Source: Rhizobium skierniewicense (lineage in GTDB: Bacteria > Pseudomonadota > Alphaproteobacteria > Rhizobiales > Rhizobiaceae). From it: a stretch of DNA of 64,000 nt. This document shows positions 8,499 through 18,603 of the stretch, piece after piece; position 1 is the first letter of the stretch, and each line of letters begins with the position of its first letter. The stretch covers positions 124,001 to 188,000 of the forward strand of contig NZ_JACIDV010000006.1 of the NCBI RefSeq assembly GCF_014196515.1, given 5' to 3'. A program made the translations under genes and the position numbers. The notes beneath the pieces were generated by a model, which saw only the letters and a program-made list of their open reading frames with translations, did no database searches and had not been told where the DNA came from.

Positions 8499-11400
8499 TC
8501 AGACGTTACGTGCCTGGACTATATCTGAAAGCAATCCGGCGGCAACCGTCAGACGCGCAAGGTTGGTCTCACCACTGTCGCTCAAGGCTCCCAGTTCCGA
8601 CACGATACGGTTGACCCGCACGCGGTCGGCCGCATACCAGGCCTGCACCGGGTTCTTCTCCTTGGCATGTTCCGTCAACGCCGAAATAACGATCCGGCGA
8701 CGCGATGAGGCGATCTGATCCTGGCTGCGCAGCAGCGCAAGGCTCTCATAGTGGTCCGCTGGCGTCACACGCTGGCCTGCATCCAATAGCCTTGCCACGC
8801 GGAAGGTGGCAGACACCGCTGCATAGCTTTCAGCAGCCCGGGCAAGCGATGTATCGGCCTGTGCGGCAATCAGCATGATCTCAGGCACATAGACGAGCAA
8901 CGAAAGGGTTTCCAGTTCCTGGATCAACGCGGGGTTTACCCCTTCAATCTCGCTGAAGCCGATCTCTTCCTTGTATCTGGCGGCACCGGCATAGAGCGTC
9001 TTGATGGCCGTCTTCAAACGCTCGATTTCATCGGCCATCGGTTCGGTAGCCGTTGGTGCCGTCTGGAGATAAAGCCGTGTCGCATCGGTGTATATGCGCG
9101 CCACATCGGCGTAGAGCCCATTTTGCACAGTGCCGGAAATGAGACCGTCGAGCTTGTCGATTTCACTCCACAAGCGCTTCAGGCCAAAGCCATCTTCAAC
9201 GATCATCGCTGCCTTGACGACGGCAGGGGCCATAAGACCACTGGCATCGACCATCTTCTGCACGAAACCGGGACCACCGCGATTGACGACCTGATTGGCA
9301 ACAGATGTCGCAACGATTTCGCGGTGGAGGCGGTGGCCAGTGATATTTGCCGCATAGGTCTTTTGCATCTTGCTCGGAAAGTAATCCGTCAGGAGATGCT
9401 GGAGATAGGGTTCGTCCGGCAATGTGCTGGCGACCAGCGTGTCGAACAGCGTCAGCTTCGCATAGGAGAGAAGGACGCCGATTTCCGGTCGGGTCAAGGG
9501 CTTTCCAGCCGCGTAGCGCTCGCCGAATTCCGCGTCGTTCGGCAGAGTTTCCACCTTCCGGTTCAATTGACCCGCCGCTTCCATAGCGCCCATCAGGCGT
9601 GCGAGTTCCTCACGGTTCTCCGTGCCCCGACGCTCCGTCAGCGAGATGGCCAACGACTGGAGATAATTGTTGCGCAAGACCAGATGCCCCACGTCCGTGG
9701 TCATGGAGGCAAGCAACTGATTGCGCTTTGGCAAAGTGAGGCGACCATCATTGACCGGCGACGCCAAGGCGATCTTGATATTGACTTCGACGTCTGAGGA
9801 ATTAACCCCGGCGGAATTGTCTATGGCATCGGAATTGCATCGTCCGCCTGATAACGCATAAGCGATACGGGCCTTTTGCGTGATGCCGAGATTGGCACCT
9901 TCTCCGATAACCTTGGCCCGCACTTCGGTCGCGTTGATGCGGATCGGATCATTGGCGCGATCCCCCACTTCGGCATTTGTTTCGACAGCGGCCTTCACAT
10001 ACGTGCCGATACCGCCGAACCACAAAAGATCGGCCGGGGCCTTCAAGATTGCCGTCATGACCTCAAACGGCGTCGCCACCGTTTTGTCGATGCCAATGGC
10101 AGCGACAGCCTCAGGTGTCAGCGTGACCGATTTTTCCGAACGGGAAATGATCATCGCACCCTTGGACAGGGCGGATCGATCGTAGTCCTGCCAGCTGGAC
10201 CGTGGCAAGTCGAACAGGCGCTTGCGCTCCGCAAACGACTTGTCCGTATCCGGGGTCGGATCGATCACGATATCCCGGTGATCGAAAGCCGCAATCAGCT
10301 CGATCTTTTCCGATAACAACATACCATTGCCGAACACGTCGCCGGACATATCACCCACGCCGACGACCTTGAAGGGTGTCGTCTGGATATCGGTATTCAT
10401 CTCGCGGAAATGCCGCTTGACGGTTTCCCACGCGCCACGCGCCGTGATGCCCATCTTCTTATGGTCGTATCCCGCAGAACCACCCGAGGCAAAAGCATCG
10501 TCCAGCCAGAACCCGGCTTCACGCGCCAATCCATTCGCGGTGTCGGAGAAGGTAGCCGTACCCTTGTCTGCCGCCACGACAAAATAGGGGTCGTCACCAT
10601 CCAGCCGCAACGTGTCAGTGGGCGCGACAATATCATCGCCAACTATGTTGTCTGTGATGGACAGCAGAGTGCGGATATACGTTTTGTATGCTTCCTTGCC
10701 CGCGTTGAAGATGTCATCGCGATTGCCGCTAACCGGCAGCGTTTTCGGATAGAACCCGCCCTTTGCACCAACAGGCACGATCACGGCATTCTTGACCTGC
10801 TGCGCCTTGACCAGGCCGAGGACCTCCGTGCGATAATCCTGCCCGCGATCCGACCAGCGCAATCCGCCACGGGCGACCTTGCCGAACCGCAAGTGGACAC
10901 CTTCTACTTCCGTTCCATACACGAAGATTTCGCGGAACGGTCTCGGATCGGGCAAACCATCCAGAAGCTTGGGATCGAACTTGAAGGCCAGCATGGCCTT
11001 TGGTGATCCATCCTCGTTGCGCTGGAAGTAATTGGTGCGCAATGTCGAATCCACAGCATTCACATAGCGGCGAAGAGTACGGTCCTCGTCGAGGTTGGGA
11101 ACACCCGATAGCGCTGTCTCGATGGATTTATGCAGATCGGACAGTTTGCGCAGACGCGGTTTTTCACCGATCTTAGGATCGAAGCCATAGGAAAACAGCT
11201 CGAATATCTTCGATGAAATGGCAGGATATTTGAACAGTGTTTCGGAAATGTGCTCCTGCGAGTAGACGATGCCCGTCTGGCGGAGATAGCGCGCATAGGC
11301 ACGCAGAACCGATACTTCACGAACGCCGAGTCCCGCCGCGACGATCAGACGATTGAAGTTGTCATTATCGACGGTGCCGTCGAATGCCGCCAGAAATGCC

Positions 11401-13262
11401 TCCTCTAGCCGCGGCCCGTAGATGGCGAGATCCAGCTTGACGCCCGGCTGCACCCTCAACTCCATGTCATGGAGAACAATGGTGCGGTTTTCCTCGCCGG
11501 ATATGACACCAACATCGAAGGTGCGTTCGCTGATGACGCTGAAACCCAGGTTTTCAAGCAAAGGCACGCGCCGAGACAGCGGCAGATGCCCGTCGCGATG
11601 GAAAATCTTGAGCGAGAGAACCCCTTCGGCCTGATCGTCACGGCGGTAGAACTCGATACGAACAGGCTCGCCCCCGGCAGTCGCAGCGATATCAGGCAGG
11701 TCGATAATCGCCTCTTCCGGTGTGAATGCTTCCTGATAGGCTTGATCGACATCCAGAATGGGGGCGCCGGATGGAGACAGCGCAACAAAATGATCGATCC
11801 AGCGGGCTGCAATATCGCTGACCGCATCTTCGAGTTTATCCTGCGCTACGCGTGGCGTCTTGCCGTTCGTGCGGCCGACGATGAAGTGGACACGCGCTAC
11901 GGCACCTTCTGGAAAGGCCGGGTAATAGGCCGAGATATGGCCATCATAGACCTGTGACAGATAAGCGCCCATCCGCTCTCGGACATAGGAATTATACTCC
12001 TCGCGCGGCACGAAAATGATGACGGACACAAAACGATCGAAACGGTCGATGCGCGGCAGCACACGAACGCGCGGACGATCGCTTAATTCCATGATCTGTT
12101 CGATAAACCGAATAAGAAGATCGGCATCGATCTGGAAGAGATCATCACGCGGATAGGATTCCAGCGTGTTGTGCAAGATGCGCCCGGAGTGGCTGTTCCG
12201 ATCGAAGCCGAAATGATCCTCAACCTCGGAAACCTTGGCGCGCAAAAGCGGGATCTGCCTGACTGAACGTGTATAGGCTGTAGCGGTAAACAGGCCGACG
12301 ATGCGCAGCTCGCCGACAACGTTGCCATCCTCATCGAAGCGTTTGATGCCGATATAGTCCATATAGGCACGGCGGTGGACGAGAGATTTGACGTTGGCCT
12401 TGGTAACGATCAGAAAGTCCGGACCGTCGAGGAAGGCCAGAATTTCAGGCGTAGTCGTCACAGCATCCTTGCCCAGACGCAGGACCCTGACATTCGGATC
12501 GGTCAACGTGCCCAGACCACTGCCTTCGCCTCGCTCCACCTTCGCATTCTTGCCCTGACCGGAATAGCTGTAATCGCGCATGCCGAGAAAGGTGAAGTTG
12601 TCGTTGCGCAGCCACTCCAGAAACGCCACCGCTTCGTCGCGTCCAGACTTGCGACGGCTGGGTGCGCGCTCTTTCAACTCTTTCAGCGCCTCGTCCAATT
12701 TGGCGACCATCGGCTCCCAATCGCTGTAGGCCGACTGAACCTGCGACAAAACGAAGCGGATGCGCTCTTCCAGAGCTTCGCCTGCCTGCGACGTTACGGG
12801 CGCAATGTGAAGCTGGATGAGACTGATATTGTCTTGGGGATCATCGATGTCGGAATCCGCGAGCCGGAATCCGCCGTCAGCCTTCTCATCTGCAACGAGA
12901 ATGGGATGAACGGCCAGATAGAGGCTGCGATAGCTGTTGGTAACTTCACCCATCACGGAATCGTAGAGGAATGGCATGTTGCGACCGATAATGGTCAGAA
13001 CAGTCACAGAAATATCGCGCGGCGTAACACCATTTACTTGAGAGATACCAATATAAGGTGTGTCTTTTTTCCAGCGCGACAGTTCATTCCACGTATGAAG
13101 GGCCGCAGCAGCCAGCATGTCTGGGGTGTAATATTGGATATCATCGGTGCTTGCGCGGCCGAAGATCGCCTCCGGATCCAGAAAAGGCTTACCCGACACC
13201 TCAGCCAATTTCTTGGTTTTTTCGAGCGTTTTGTCGCGTTTTGGATTATTCCGGTAGCCCAT
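8499..13262 (-). CDS. gdhB: NAD-specific glutamate dehydrogenase, 180-kDa class
   Basis: Catalyses oxidative deamination of glutamate to 2-oxoglutarate and ammonia with NAD. At 1587 aa it belongs to the large GDH class (Pseudomonas GdhB, Streptomyces type), not the 450-aa hexameric enzymes. N-terminal two-thirds hold the regulatory region; the catalytic core starts near residue 730, with KVARGGLRWSDR at about 790, the Lys motif VPVGAKGGFYPK near 828, and GDMSGDVFGNGML near 980. RBS GAGAGGAAAAAGG precedes the ATG. Monocistronic by spacing, with a 542-bp divergent intergenic region shared with cdnL. Gene symbol follows the Pseudomonas usage. Confidence 0.95.
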   Translation of the reverse strand: MGYRNNPKRDKTLEKTKKLAEVSGKPFLDPEAIFGRASTDDIQYYTPDMLAAAALHTWNELSRWKKDTPYIGISQVNGVTPRDISVTVLTIIGRNMPFLYDSVMGEVTNSYRSLYLAVHPILVADEKADGGFRLADSDIDDPQDNISLIQLHIAPVTSQAGEALEERIRFVLSQVQSAYSDWEPMVAKLDEALKELKERAPSRRKSGRDEAVAFLEWLRNDNFTFLGMRDYSYSGQGKNAKVERGEGSGLGTLTDPNVRVLRLGKDAVTTTPEILAFLDGPDFLIVTKANVKSLVHRRAYMDYIGIKRFDEDGNVVGELRIVGLFTATAYTRSVRQIPLLRAKVSEVEDHFGFDRNSHSGRILHNTLESYPRDDLFQIDADLLIRFIEQIMELSDRPRVRVLPRIDRFDRFVSVIIFVPREEYNSYVRERMGAYLSQVYDGHISAYYPAFPEGAVARVHFIVGRTNGKTPRVAQDKLEDAVSDIAARWIDHFVALSPSGAPILDVDQAYQEAFTPEEAIIDLPDIAATAGGEPVRIEFYRRDDQAEGVLSLKIFHRDGHLPLSRRVPLLENLGFSVISERTFDVGVISGEENRTIVLHDMELRVQPGVKLDLAIYGPRLEEAFLAAFDGTVDNDNFNRLIVAAGLGVREVSVLRAYARYLRQTGIVYSQEHISETLFKYPAISSKIFELFSYGFDPKIGEKPRLRKLSDLHKSIETALSGVPNLDEDRTLRRYVNAVDSTLRTNYFQRNEDGSPKAMLAFKFDPKLLDGLPDPRPFREIFVYGTEVEGVHLRFGKVARGGLRWSDRGQDYRTEVLGLVKAQQVKNAVIVPVGAKGGFYPKTLPVSGNRDDIFNAGKEAYKTYIRTLLSITDNIVGDDIVAPTDTLRLDGDDPYFVVAADKGTATFSDTANGLAREAGFWLDDAFASGGSAGYDHKKMGITARGAWETVKRHFREMNTDIQTTPFKVVGVGDMSGDVFGNGMLLSEKIELIAAFDHRDIVIDPTPDTDKSFAERKRLFDLPRSSWQDYDRSALSKGAMIISRSEKSVTLTPEAVAAIGIDKTVATPFEVMTAILKAPADLLWFGGIGTYVKAAVETNAEVGDRANDPIRINATEVRAKVIGEGANLGITQKARIAYALSGGRCNSDAIDNSAGVNSSDVEVNIKIALASPVNDGRLTLPKRNQLLASMTTDVGHLVLRNNYLQSLAISLTERRGTENREELARLMGAMEAAGQLNRKVETLPNDAEFGERYAAGKPLTRPEIGVLLSYAKLTLFDTLVASTLPDEPYLQHLLTDYFPSKMQKTYAANITGHRLHREIVATSVANQVVNRGGPGFVQKMVDASGLMAPAVVKAAMIVEDGFGLKRLWSEIDKLDGLISGTVQNGLYADVARIYTDATRLYLQTAPTATEPMADEIERLKTAIKTLYAGAARYKEEIGFSEIEGVNPALIQELETLSLLVYVPEIMLIAAQADTSLARAAESYAAVSATFRVARLLDAGQRVTPADHYESLALLRSQDQIASSRRRIVISALTEHAKEKNPVQAWYAADRVRVNRIVSELGALSDSGETNLARLTVAAGLLSDIVQARNV

Positions 13263-13804
13263 TTTGCCTTTTTCCTCTCAAAGGGTGAGGGTTTATGAAA
13301 GAAAATCGAAAAAAATTGTCATTTCCATCAAACTCGAATCGGATATTGGCGCGGAATTATGAAGAGTTTAAGTGGTAATCAATGCTTTAAGCACTTCATC
13401 AGGATTTTATTCGGTTGAAACCGCGACTGACAGGTCTCGCTGGCGAATCAAAAAACACAAATGGTCAATTCGTGTTAAGCTTAACGAGGCCCTATTGTGA
13501 CTCGATAGTCACGGTGGAAGCAAATTATTGATTTCCTCGTATTTTTGTGGTACACCTTAGAAACTGATCCACAGCGTGGCATTTGCGTGCCCAAAAACAC
13601 CACGAAAGCAACTCATCACTTGCACGCGGTTTCCGTGACATATCGTTCGTTTGTGTTGTCAACCTGCCGGTTGCAAGGTGATTTATTTTTGAGCGCACGT
13701 CTGTACCAGTACGAAGTCACTTGACGGTTTCCCCCGTCTCATCCGGGCCTTACCGACCCGACCCCGGACCCCCGGGTGCATGTAACAGGGAGTTTTTAGA
13801 ACGA
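13263..13804. other. Long divergent intergenic region, gdh / cdnL, with two palindromes
   Basis: No convincing gene in 542 bp. It contains a perfect 12-bp palindrome GTTAAGCTTAAC (13474-13485) and, 11 bp further on, a 16-bp inverted repeat GTGACT-CGAT-AGTCAC (13497-13512). These are operator-like. The last 120 bp before cdnL are rich in C-tracts and hold no clear -35/-10 pair. Confidence 0.5.
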
Positions 13805-14374
13805 ATGACTATCCAGCAGAAAAAATCTCCAGCGCGTCACGGTTTCAAGATCGGCGAGCAAATCGTTTATCCCGCTCATGGTGTCGGTGCCATTTCGTCT
13901 ATTGAAGAGCAGGAAGTTGCGGGCATGAAGCTCGAGCTGTTCGTCATTGATTTCGAAAAAGACAAGATGCGTCTGAAAGTTCCAGTAGCAAAAGCTGTCA
14001 CAATTGGCATGCGCAAGCTATCCGAAGAGGACTTTGTCGAGCGTGCGTTGAAGGTCGTTCAGGGCAGAGCCCGCGTCAAGCGGACGATGTGGTCGCGTCG
14101 TGCGCAGGAATACGATGCAAAGATCAATTCCGGCGATCTGATCGCCATCGCTGAAGTTGTACGTGATCTCTATCGTGCCGAAAATCAGCCGGAACAGTCC
14201 TATTCCGAACGCCAGCTCTACGAAGCAGCCCTGGATCGCATGGCGCGTGAAATTGCTGCCGTGAACAAGATGTCCGAAACCGAAGCGGTCCGCCTTGTAG
14301 AGGTCAATCTTAACAAGGGACCAAAGCGCGGCAAGACTGCTGACGAAGAAGACGCGCAGGAGGAAGCAGCGTAA
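13805..14374 (+). CDS. cdnL: CarD/CdnL family RNA polymerase-binding regulator
   Basis: Binds the RNA polymerase beta subunit and stabilises open complexes, notably at rRNA and growth genes in alphaproteobacteria. 189 aa from the ATG at 13805 (MTIQQKKSPARHGFKIG); the frame is open 84 bp further upstream but homologues begin near this Met. Residues about 18-75 form the Tudor-like RNAP-interacting domain (GEQIVYPAHGVGAISSIEEQE, FVIDFEKDKMRLKVPV), followed by the helical DNA-binding domain with MWSRRAQEYDAKINSGDL. The basic and acidic tail (KRGKTADEEDAQEEAA) is probably disordered. It is bounded by a strong terminator. Confidence 0.92.
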   Translation: MTIQQKKSPARHGFKIGEQIVYPAHGVGAISSIEEQEVAGMKLELFVIDFEKDKMRLKVPVAKAVTIGMRKLSEEDFVERALKVVQGRARVKRTMWSRRAQEYDAKINSGDLIAIAEVVRDLYRAENQPEQSYSERQLYEAALDRMAREIAAVNKMSETEAVRLVEVNLNKGPKRGKTADEEDAQEEAA

Positions 14375-14398
14375 GGCTGTTTCAACTGTTTTTTTAAG

Positions 14399-14469
14399 AA
14401 CCCGACCTTTGAATTGTATCTCTGGACACTGACAGTCAGTCCCATGGGTTTCAATTCAAAGGTCGGGTT
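14399..14469. terminator. Extended bidirectional terminator, cdnL / M48 protease
   Basis: An 18-bp perfect inverted repeat (14399-14416 with 14452-14469) encloses a 35-base loop that contains its own small hairpin (ACTGA-CAG-TCAGT). T-runs flank both outer edges, so it can stop transcription from both convergent genes. The right arm ends 3 bp from the protease stop codon. Confidence 0.85.
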
Positions 14470-14472
14470 TTT

Positions 14473-15999
14473 TTATTCGGCTATGATCTTGACCCGTTCG
14501 CCAGGCTGAATGACAGCCGTAGCACTCATGGCGTTGAGAACGCGGAAAAGTTCCAGCTTCCGGTCCGTCCCCAGCATCCGGGCGGCGAGAGTAGCAACCG
14601 TATCCCCGGGCTTTGTCGTCACGACCCTGACACGTAGCGGCTTCAAAGCCGCGATTTCCGTCGGCGTCATCTTGCGGAAGCTGGTCCGTAAAATCGTGGC
14701 GACGCTATCCAGTTGTGCACTGCCCTTGGGTACTGCGGTCAAAAAGCGAAAGATTTGCTGTCCGACACGGATAACAGTGACATCAAAATCCCATTTGTCA
14801 GCACTGGCCCGCGCCGTTGCCGCCGGAAGTCCATTGATTTCAATCTCTTTGACCGTCTCAGGAAGCAACCCGGCGACCCAACCACTTGTGAGATAATTGG
14901 GGAGGGTCGTTTGCTTAGGATCTGCCACGCCGTCGAAACGGATTGCCATTTCACCGGGGCCCGTGGCCAGAACGGCCTCGACCTTATTGTCGATCTGGAA
15001 GCCCTCTGGCACATCGAAACGAATGCCAAGGCTACCGTGTAGAAAAGTATTGCCACGGACGTAACCCTCTTGTGGGCTGTCACCGTAAAGCAAACCGTCA
15101 ATTCCGTTTAGGAACCAGTCGCGCCCCTTGTCGCCGACCTGCCCCTCCTGCCCGAAGGCGCGGGCATGGCGACGCGCAAGCTCGATGCGCTGCGGCGTGT
15201 TCGGATGGCTCGACAGGAAGTCGAGGCTTTGATCGCTATCGGGATCCGCAGACGTAAAGCGCGCATAGGCGGCCATCGAATCCAGGAAGCGCGGCGACGC
15301 AAATGGGTCGTAACCCGCCTCGCCCAGCATGCGCACGCCGATCACATCCGCCTGTAACTCCTGCTGACGCGAGAAAGCCGCAAGGCGCAGCTTACCGCGC
15401 GCCAAGGCCTGTTTTCCGGCCAGATCGCTGGATAGCACTTCAGCGACCACGCGGCTTGCAATGACTTCCGCTTCTTCCCGGCGCTGGCGCTCGATACCGT
15501 GGTTGGCAGTGACATGGCCCATTTCGTGCGACAGAACTGCCGCCACTTCAGACGCATCATTCGCGAGCGCCAAAAGCCCACGGGTTACGTAAAGATACCC
15601 CCCTGGCAGAGCAAAAGCGTTGATTGCCGGAGAATTGAGAATCGTGATGCGATAGGACTGCTGTGGATTTTCAGAAACAGCCGTCAATGCGCCAGTGATG
15701 CGTGCGACCAAGCGTTCTGTCTTGTCATCACGGTATTCACCGCCATAGCTTGCCACGATGCGTGGATGCTCACGTGCACCCATCTGCGCACGTGGATCGT
15801 CCTTTTGCACCTGTTCGACGGTCTGCGGATTATCCGACGGCTTGAGCGTTGACTGGTAGGAGGAGCTAAAAAGCGACTGGCAGGAAGACAAGAGGAGGCC
15901 AGCGGTAACAAGCGCCAAACCGCGTCTTACCGTCGTGCCCCGCTGCCATGGATTCTGACCGGAGGTGTGGCCCTTCAAAGACTTCACACACGTCGCCAT
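14473..15999 (-). CDS. M48 family lipoprotein metalloprotease with C-terminal LysM-like domain
   Basis: Periplasmic zinc protease, 508 aa, probably involved in outer-membrane protein quality control like E. coli BepA. It has a long basic N-region, a hydrophobic segment and a lipobox LLLSSC near residue 40, then the zinc motif SHEMGHVTANH at about residue 158 and the downstream Glu in QELQADVIG. The usual TPR part of BepA is not obvious; instead the C-terminus has a LysM-like stretch (TTKPGDTVATLAARML...INPGERVKIIAE-type, about residues 455-508), suggesting peptidoglycan binding. ATG at 15999 has AGGAG about 12 bp upstream. No other start would keep the lipobox. Confidence 0.9.
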   Translation of the reverse strand: MATCVKSLKGHTSGQNPWQRGTTVRRGLALVTAGLLLSSCQSLFSSSYQSTLKPSDNPQTVEQVQKDDPRAQMGAREHPRIVASYGGEYRDDKTERLVARITGALTAVSENPQQSYRITILNSPAINAFALPGGYLYVTRGLLALANDASEVAAVLSHEMGHVTANHGIERQRREEAEVIASRVVAEVLSSDLAGKQALARGKLRLAAFSRQQELQADVIGVRMLGEAGYDPFASPRFLDSMAAYARFTSADPDSDQSLDFLSSHPNTPQRIELARRHARAFGQEGQVGDKGRDWFLNGIDGLLYGDSPQEGYVRGNTFLHGSLGIRFDVPEGFQIDNKVEAVLATGPGEMAIRFDGVADPKQTTLPNYLTSGWVAGLLPETVKEIEINGLPAATARASADKWDFDVTVIRVGQQIFRFLTAVPKGSAQLDSVATILRTSFRKMTPTEIAALKPLRVRVVTTKPGDTVATLAARMLGTDRKLELFRVLNAMSATAVIQPGERVKIIAE

Positions 16000-16252
16000 T
16001 ACGCTTGTCTGCTCCTAACGTTCCTGATCATCCGTTAACTGCAGACCAGTTTACCATCTTACCGACACGGACGCTTGAATGCTCAAGCTGTGAAAACGAT
16101 CCCTCACACGAACTTAGTCAATAACGAAATTGTTCGCATCGTTTTTTCAATCAGTTACATAAAATTCGCAAGTGCAAAAATAACGTACCGTCCATGTCAA
16201 TTCGCAGACTTGACAGCGACCCGCGTCGAAATTGTGACGCAGTCAAGCCCCG

Positions 16253-16969
16253 TTAACCCGACAGAAATGTTTCAATCTCTTTCAAATGGGTCGAAGCGAA
16301 GAAATCGTCGGCTGCCCCTTTATACAAAACGCGACCGTTCGAGAGAAAGACGACCTCATCGGCGAGACGGCGAATATCGTCAGGGTGATGAGTCACAAAG
16401 AGAATGGTATTGTGCAACTCGGCATGAAGCTGCTTCAGCAATGTCACCATCCCAGCGCGTAAGCCCGGGTCGAGCGCGGCGAAGGGTTCGTCGAGCAACA
16501 TGACGGGGCGCTGGCGCACCAGCGCTCTCGCCAGCGCCGCCCTCTGCCGCTCTCCTCCCGACATCGTAGATGGCATCCGTTGTTTAAAACCATTGAGACC
16601 GACGCGGTTCAATGCCTCCTCGATATTGGCTTTATCAGTGCCCGACAGCCTCAAGGATGGACTAATGCCCAAGCCGACATTCGTGAAAACATCCAGATGC
16701 GCAAAGAGGTTATTGTCCTGAAAGATCACAGAGACGGGTCGCTTCGAGGGATCAAGCCCGCGCATGTCGTGACCATCAATCAGCACGCGGCCCTCATCTG
16801 GCGCTTCAAAGCCTGCAATGAGGTTGAGAAGCGTAGACTTCCCAGAACCGGATGGACCGACGACGGCGGTGACCTTGCCGCGTTCAAAGCCACAATCCAG
16901 CACAAAGTCCTGCCGACCGAGCGTCAATGTTACCTTGTCGAGGTTTGCACCCCGCCCCTGTGCGCTCAT
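16253..16969 (-). CDS. thiQ: Thiamine ABC transporter ATP-binding protein (ThiQ)
   Basis: ATPase of the thiamine/TPP importer ThiBPQ. 238 aa from the ATG at 16969, which overlaps the thiP stop (ATGA) and indicates translational coupling; an upstream in-frame Met exists but lies within thiP. It has Walker [10 protein letters not shown], the signature [15 protein letters not shown], Walker [13 protein letters not shown] and the switch His in VTHHPDDI. The short length without a C-terminal regulatory domain is typical of ThiQ. Last gene of the riboswitch-controlled operon. Confidence 0.92.
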   Translation of the reverse strand: MSAQGRGANLDKVTLTLGRQDFVLDCGFERGKVTAVVGPSGSGKSTLLNLIAGFEAPDEGRVLIDGHDMRGLDPSKRPVSVIFQDNNLFAHLDVFTNVGLGISPSLRLSGTDKANIEEALNRVGLNGFKQRMPSTMSGGERQRAALARALVRQRPVMLLDEPFAALDPGLRAGMVTLLKQLHAELHNTILFVTHHPDDIRRLADEVVFLSNGRVLYKGAADDFFASTHLKEIETFLSG

Positions 16970-18585
16970 GCCGTGGCTTTCGATGGTTGTCGCGAGACGC
17001 CGCCAACGGCGAGCGCGAGGCAAATAGTACCGAGAATGAAGGCATAACCCGCAGCGTCATGGGTCCTGTAGCTGCCCATATTGCTATAGACGAGCCAAGG
17101 CAAAGTCACGAAGCTTTCGGACCCGAACAGCGCCACGGCACCCAGATCACCAATCGAAAGGGCCATGGCGAAGGAAAATGCCATGGCCGCAGGTCGCCAT
17201 AAAACCGGCCAATCGACGATGCGAAACCGGGAAAACCCGGAAAGGCCGAGACTGGCGGACAAACGCCCCGTGAGTGACCTGTGGGTTATGAAAGCCGGCT
17301 CCAGAACGCGCACGACGAAGGGGAGCGCCATCAGCATGTTGATGATTGCGATAAGCCCAGGCGCAAACATGGCCACATCGCCAAAGGGCCGCAGCAGCAG
17401 AAACCAACCACTTCCCAGAACCACCGGCGGCACCAGCAACACGAAGGATGAACCGCTACCCATGGCTATGAAAAGTGCTTTCATTCCGTACCCAGCATGT
17501 CGGTTGGCAGCAATGGCCCGGCGTGCGCGAATGAGTGCGATGGAAACAAGAATGGCAAGCGAGGCAGAGGCAACCGCGATCAACAGGCTTGTCATCGCTG
17601 CACGCCGAAAGCTGTTTGCCGACAAAAGGCGCCAGAGATCGGCAGAAATGCCCGCTGCAACAACGGCTACCAAAGGCAATCCGATCAGCAGCATCGCCAA
17701 GGTGATCGTCCCCGCGTCCCAAAGGCGCGCTGTGAGCCTTTCTCCATCCAGACGACGGATATCCCGACCGTGACTGTCTGCTTCCGCATCTGACGAAGGC
17801 AACAAAGACAACAACGCCAGCAGAACACCCGTCATGCCGATCTGTATCAGCGACAGTGCTATAGCGCGCGGCGGATCGAAGTCGAAACGCAATGCCTGAT
17901 AGATCGCCACCTCGATCGTCGTTGCAGCCGGGCCGCCGCCAAGAAGAAGAACGAGTGTAAAACTCGTGGCGCACAGCATGAAGATCAGTCCCGCGACGCC
18001 GGGAAGCAGTTTTGAAACGGCGGGCCATTCGATGAAACGAAACGTCGAGACAGGCCCAAGACCCAGGCTTGCGCTCATGCGCCAATATTCCGATGGTATC
18101 CGCTCCAGCCCAGCCAGAAAGAACCGCACCGACAGCGGCAGATTGAAAAACACGTGGGCAATGAGAATCCCCGACAAGCCGTAGATGCTGAACGGTTGCT
18201 CAGTACCCGCCGACAGGAGAACCGTATTGAAAATGCCTTGCCTGCCCCAGATCGCGATAAGCCCCAACGCACCTACGATCACAGGAAGGCCCATCGGCAC
18301 CGCCATCAGGCGAATAATCCAGATCCGGCCGGGAAATGCCCTCTGCCGGGCAAGCGCAAGCGCAACCGGCAAACCAAGCGCAATGGATAGAGCCGTCGAA
18401 AGTGTCGCCTGCCAGAGCGTGAAGCGCAAAATGCGCAGCGTATAGGTATCGAACAAGTCAGTGGTCGTGGCGCTCGTGTCGAAGGACAATAAAGCCGTAA
18501 CAGCAAGAAAGATGAACAGCAGAATGGCGGCAAATGCCACCATTCCACTGACGATAAATCTCAGACTGTCGCGGTGCTCGCTCAT
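16966..18585 (-). CDS. thiP: Thiamine ABC transporter permease (ThiP)
   Basis: Inner-membrane channel of the thiamine importer, 539 aa with about 12 hydrophobic helices. The double-permease architecture shows as two BPD_transp_1 halves, each with an EAA-like loop: the first near [19 protein letters not shown] and the second near [18 protein letters not shown]. This duplication matches ThiP and FbpB-type permeases; the TPP riboswitch upstream decides for thiamine. It sits 18 bp after thiB and overlaps thiQ by 4 bp. Confidence 0.92.
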   Translation of the reverse strand: MSEHRDSLRFIVSGMVAFAAILLFIFLAVTALLSFDTSATTTDLFDTYTLRILRFTLWQATLSTALSIALGLPVALALARQRAFPGRIWIIRLMAVPMGLPVIVGALGLIAIWGRQGIFNTVLLSAGTEQPFSIYGLSGILIAHVFFNLPLSVRFFLAGLERIPSEYWRMSASLGLGPVSTFRFIEWPAVSKLLPGVAGLIFMLCATSFTLVLLLGGGPAATTIEVAIYQALRFDFDPPRAIALSLIQIGMTGVLLALLSLLPSSDAEADSHGRDIRRLDGERLTARLWDAGTITLAMLLIGLPLVAVVAAGISADLWRLLSANSFRRAAMTSLLIAVASASLAILVSIALIRARRAIAANRHAGYGMKALFIAMGSGSSFVLLVPPVVLGSGWFLLLRPFGDVAMFAPGLIAIINMLMALPFVVRVLEPAFITHRSLTGRLSASLGLSGFSRFRIVDWPVLWRPAAMAFSFAMALSIGDLGAVALFGSESFVTLPWLVYSNMGSYRTHDAAGYAFILGTICLALAVGGVSRQPSKATA

Positions 18586-18603
18586 GATGCTCGGCGATCC
18601 GCC

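Noticed and set aside
12375-13298. 307-aa plus-strand open frame at the gdh start
   Set aside because: Shadow of the N-terminal coding region of NAD-GDH.
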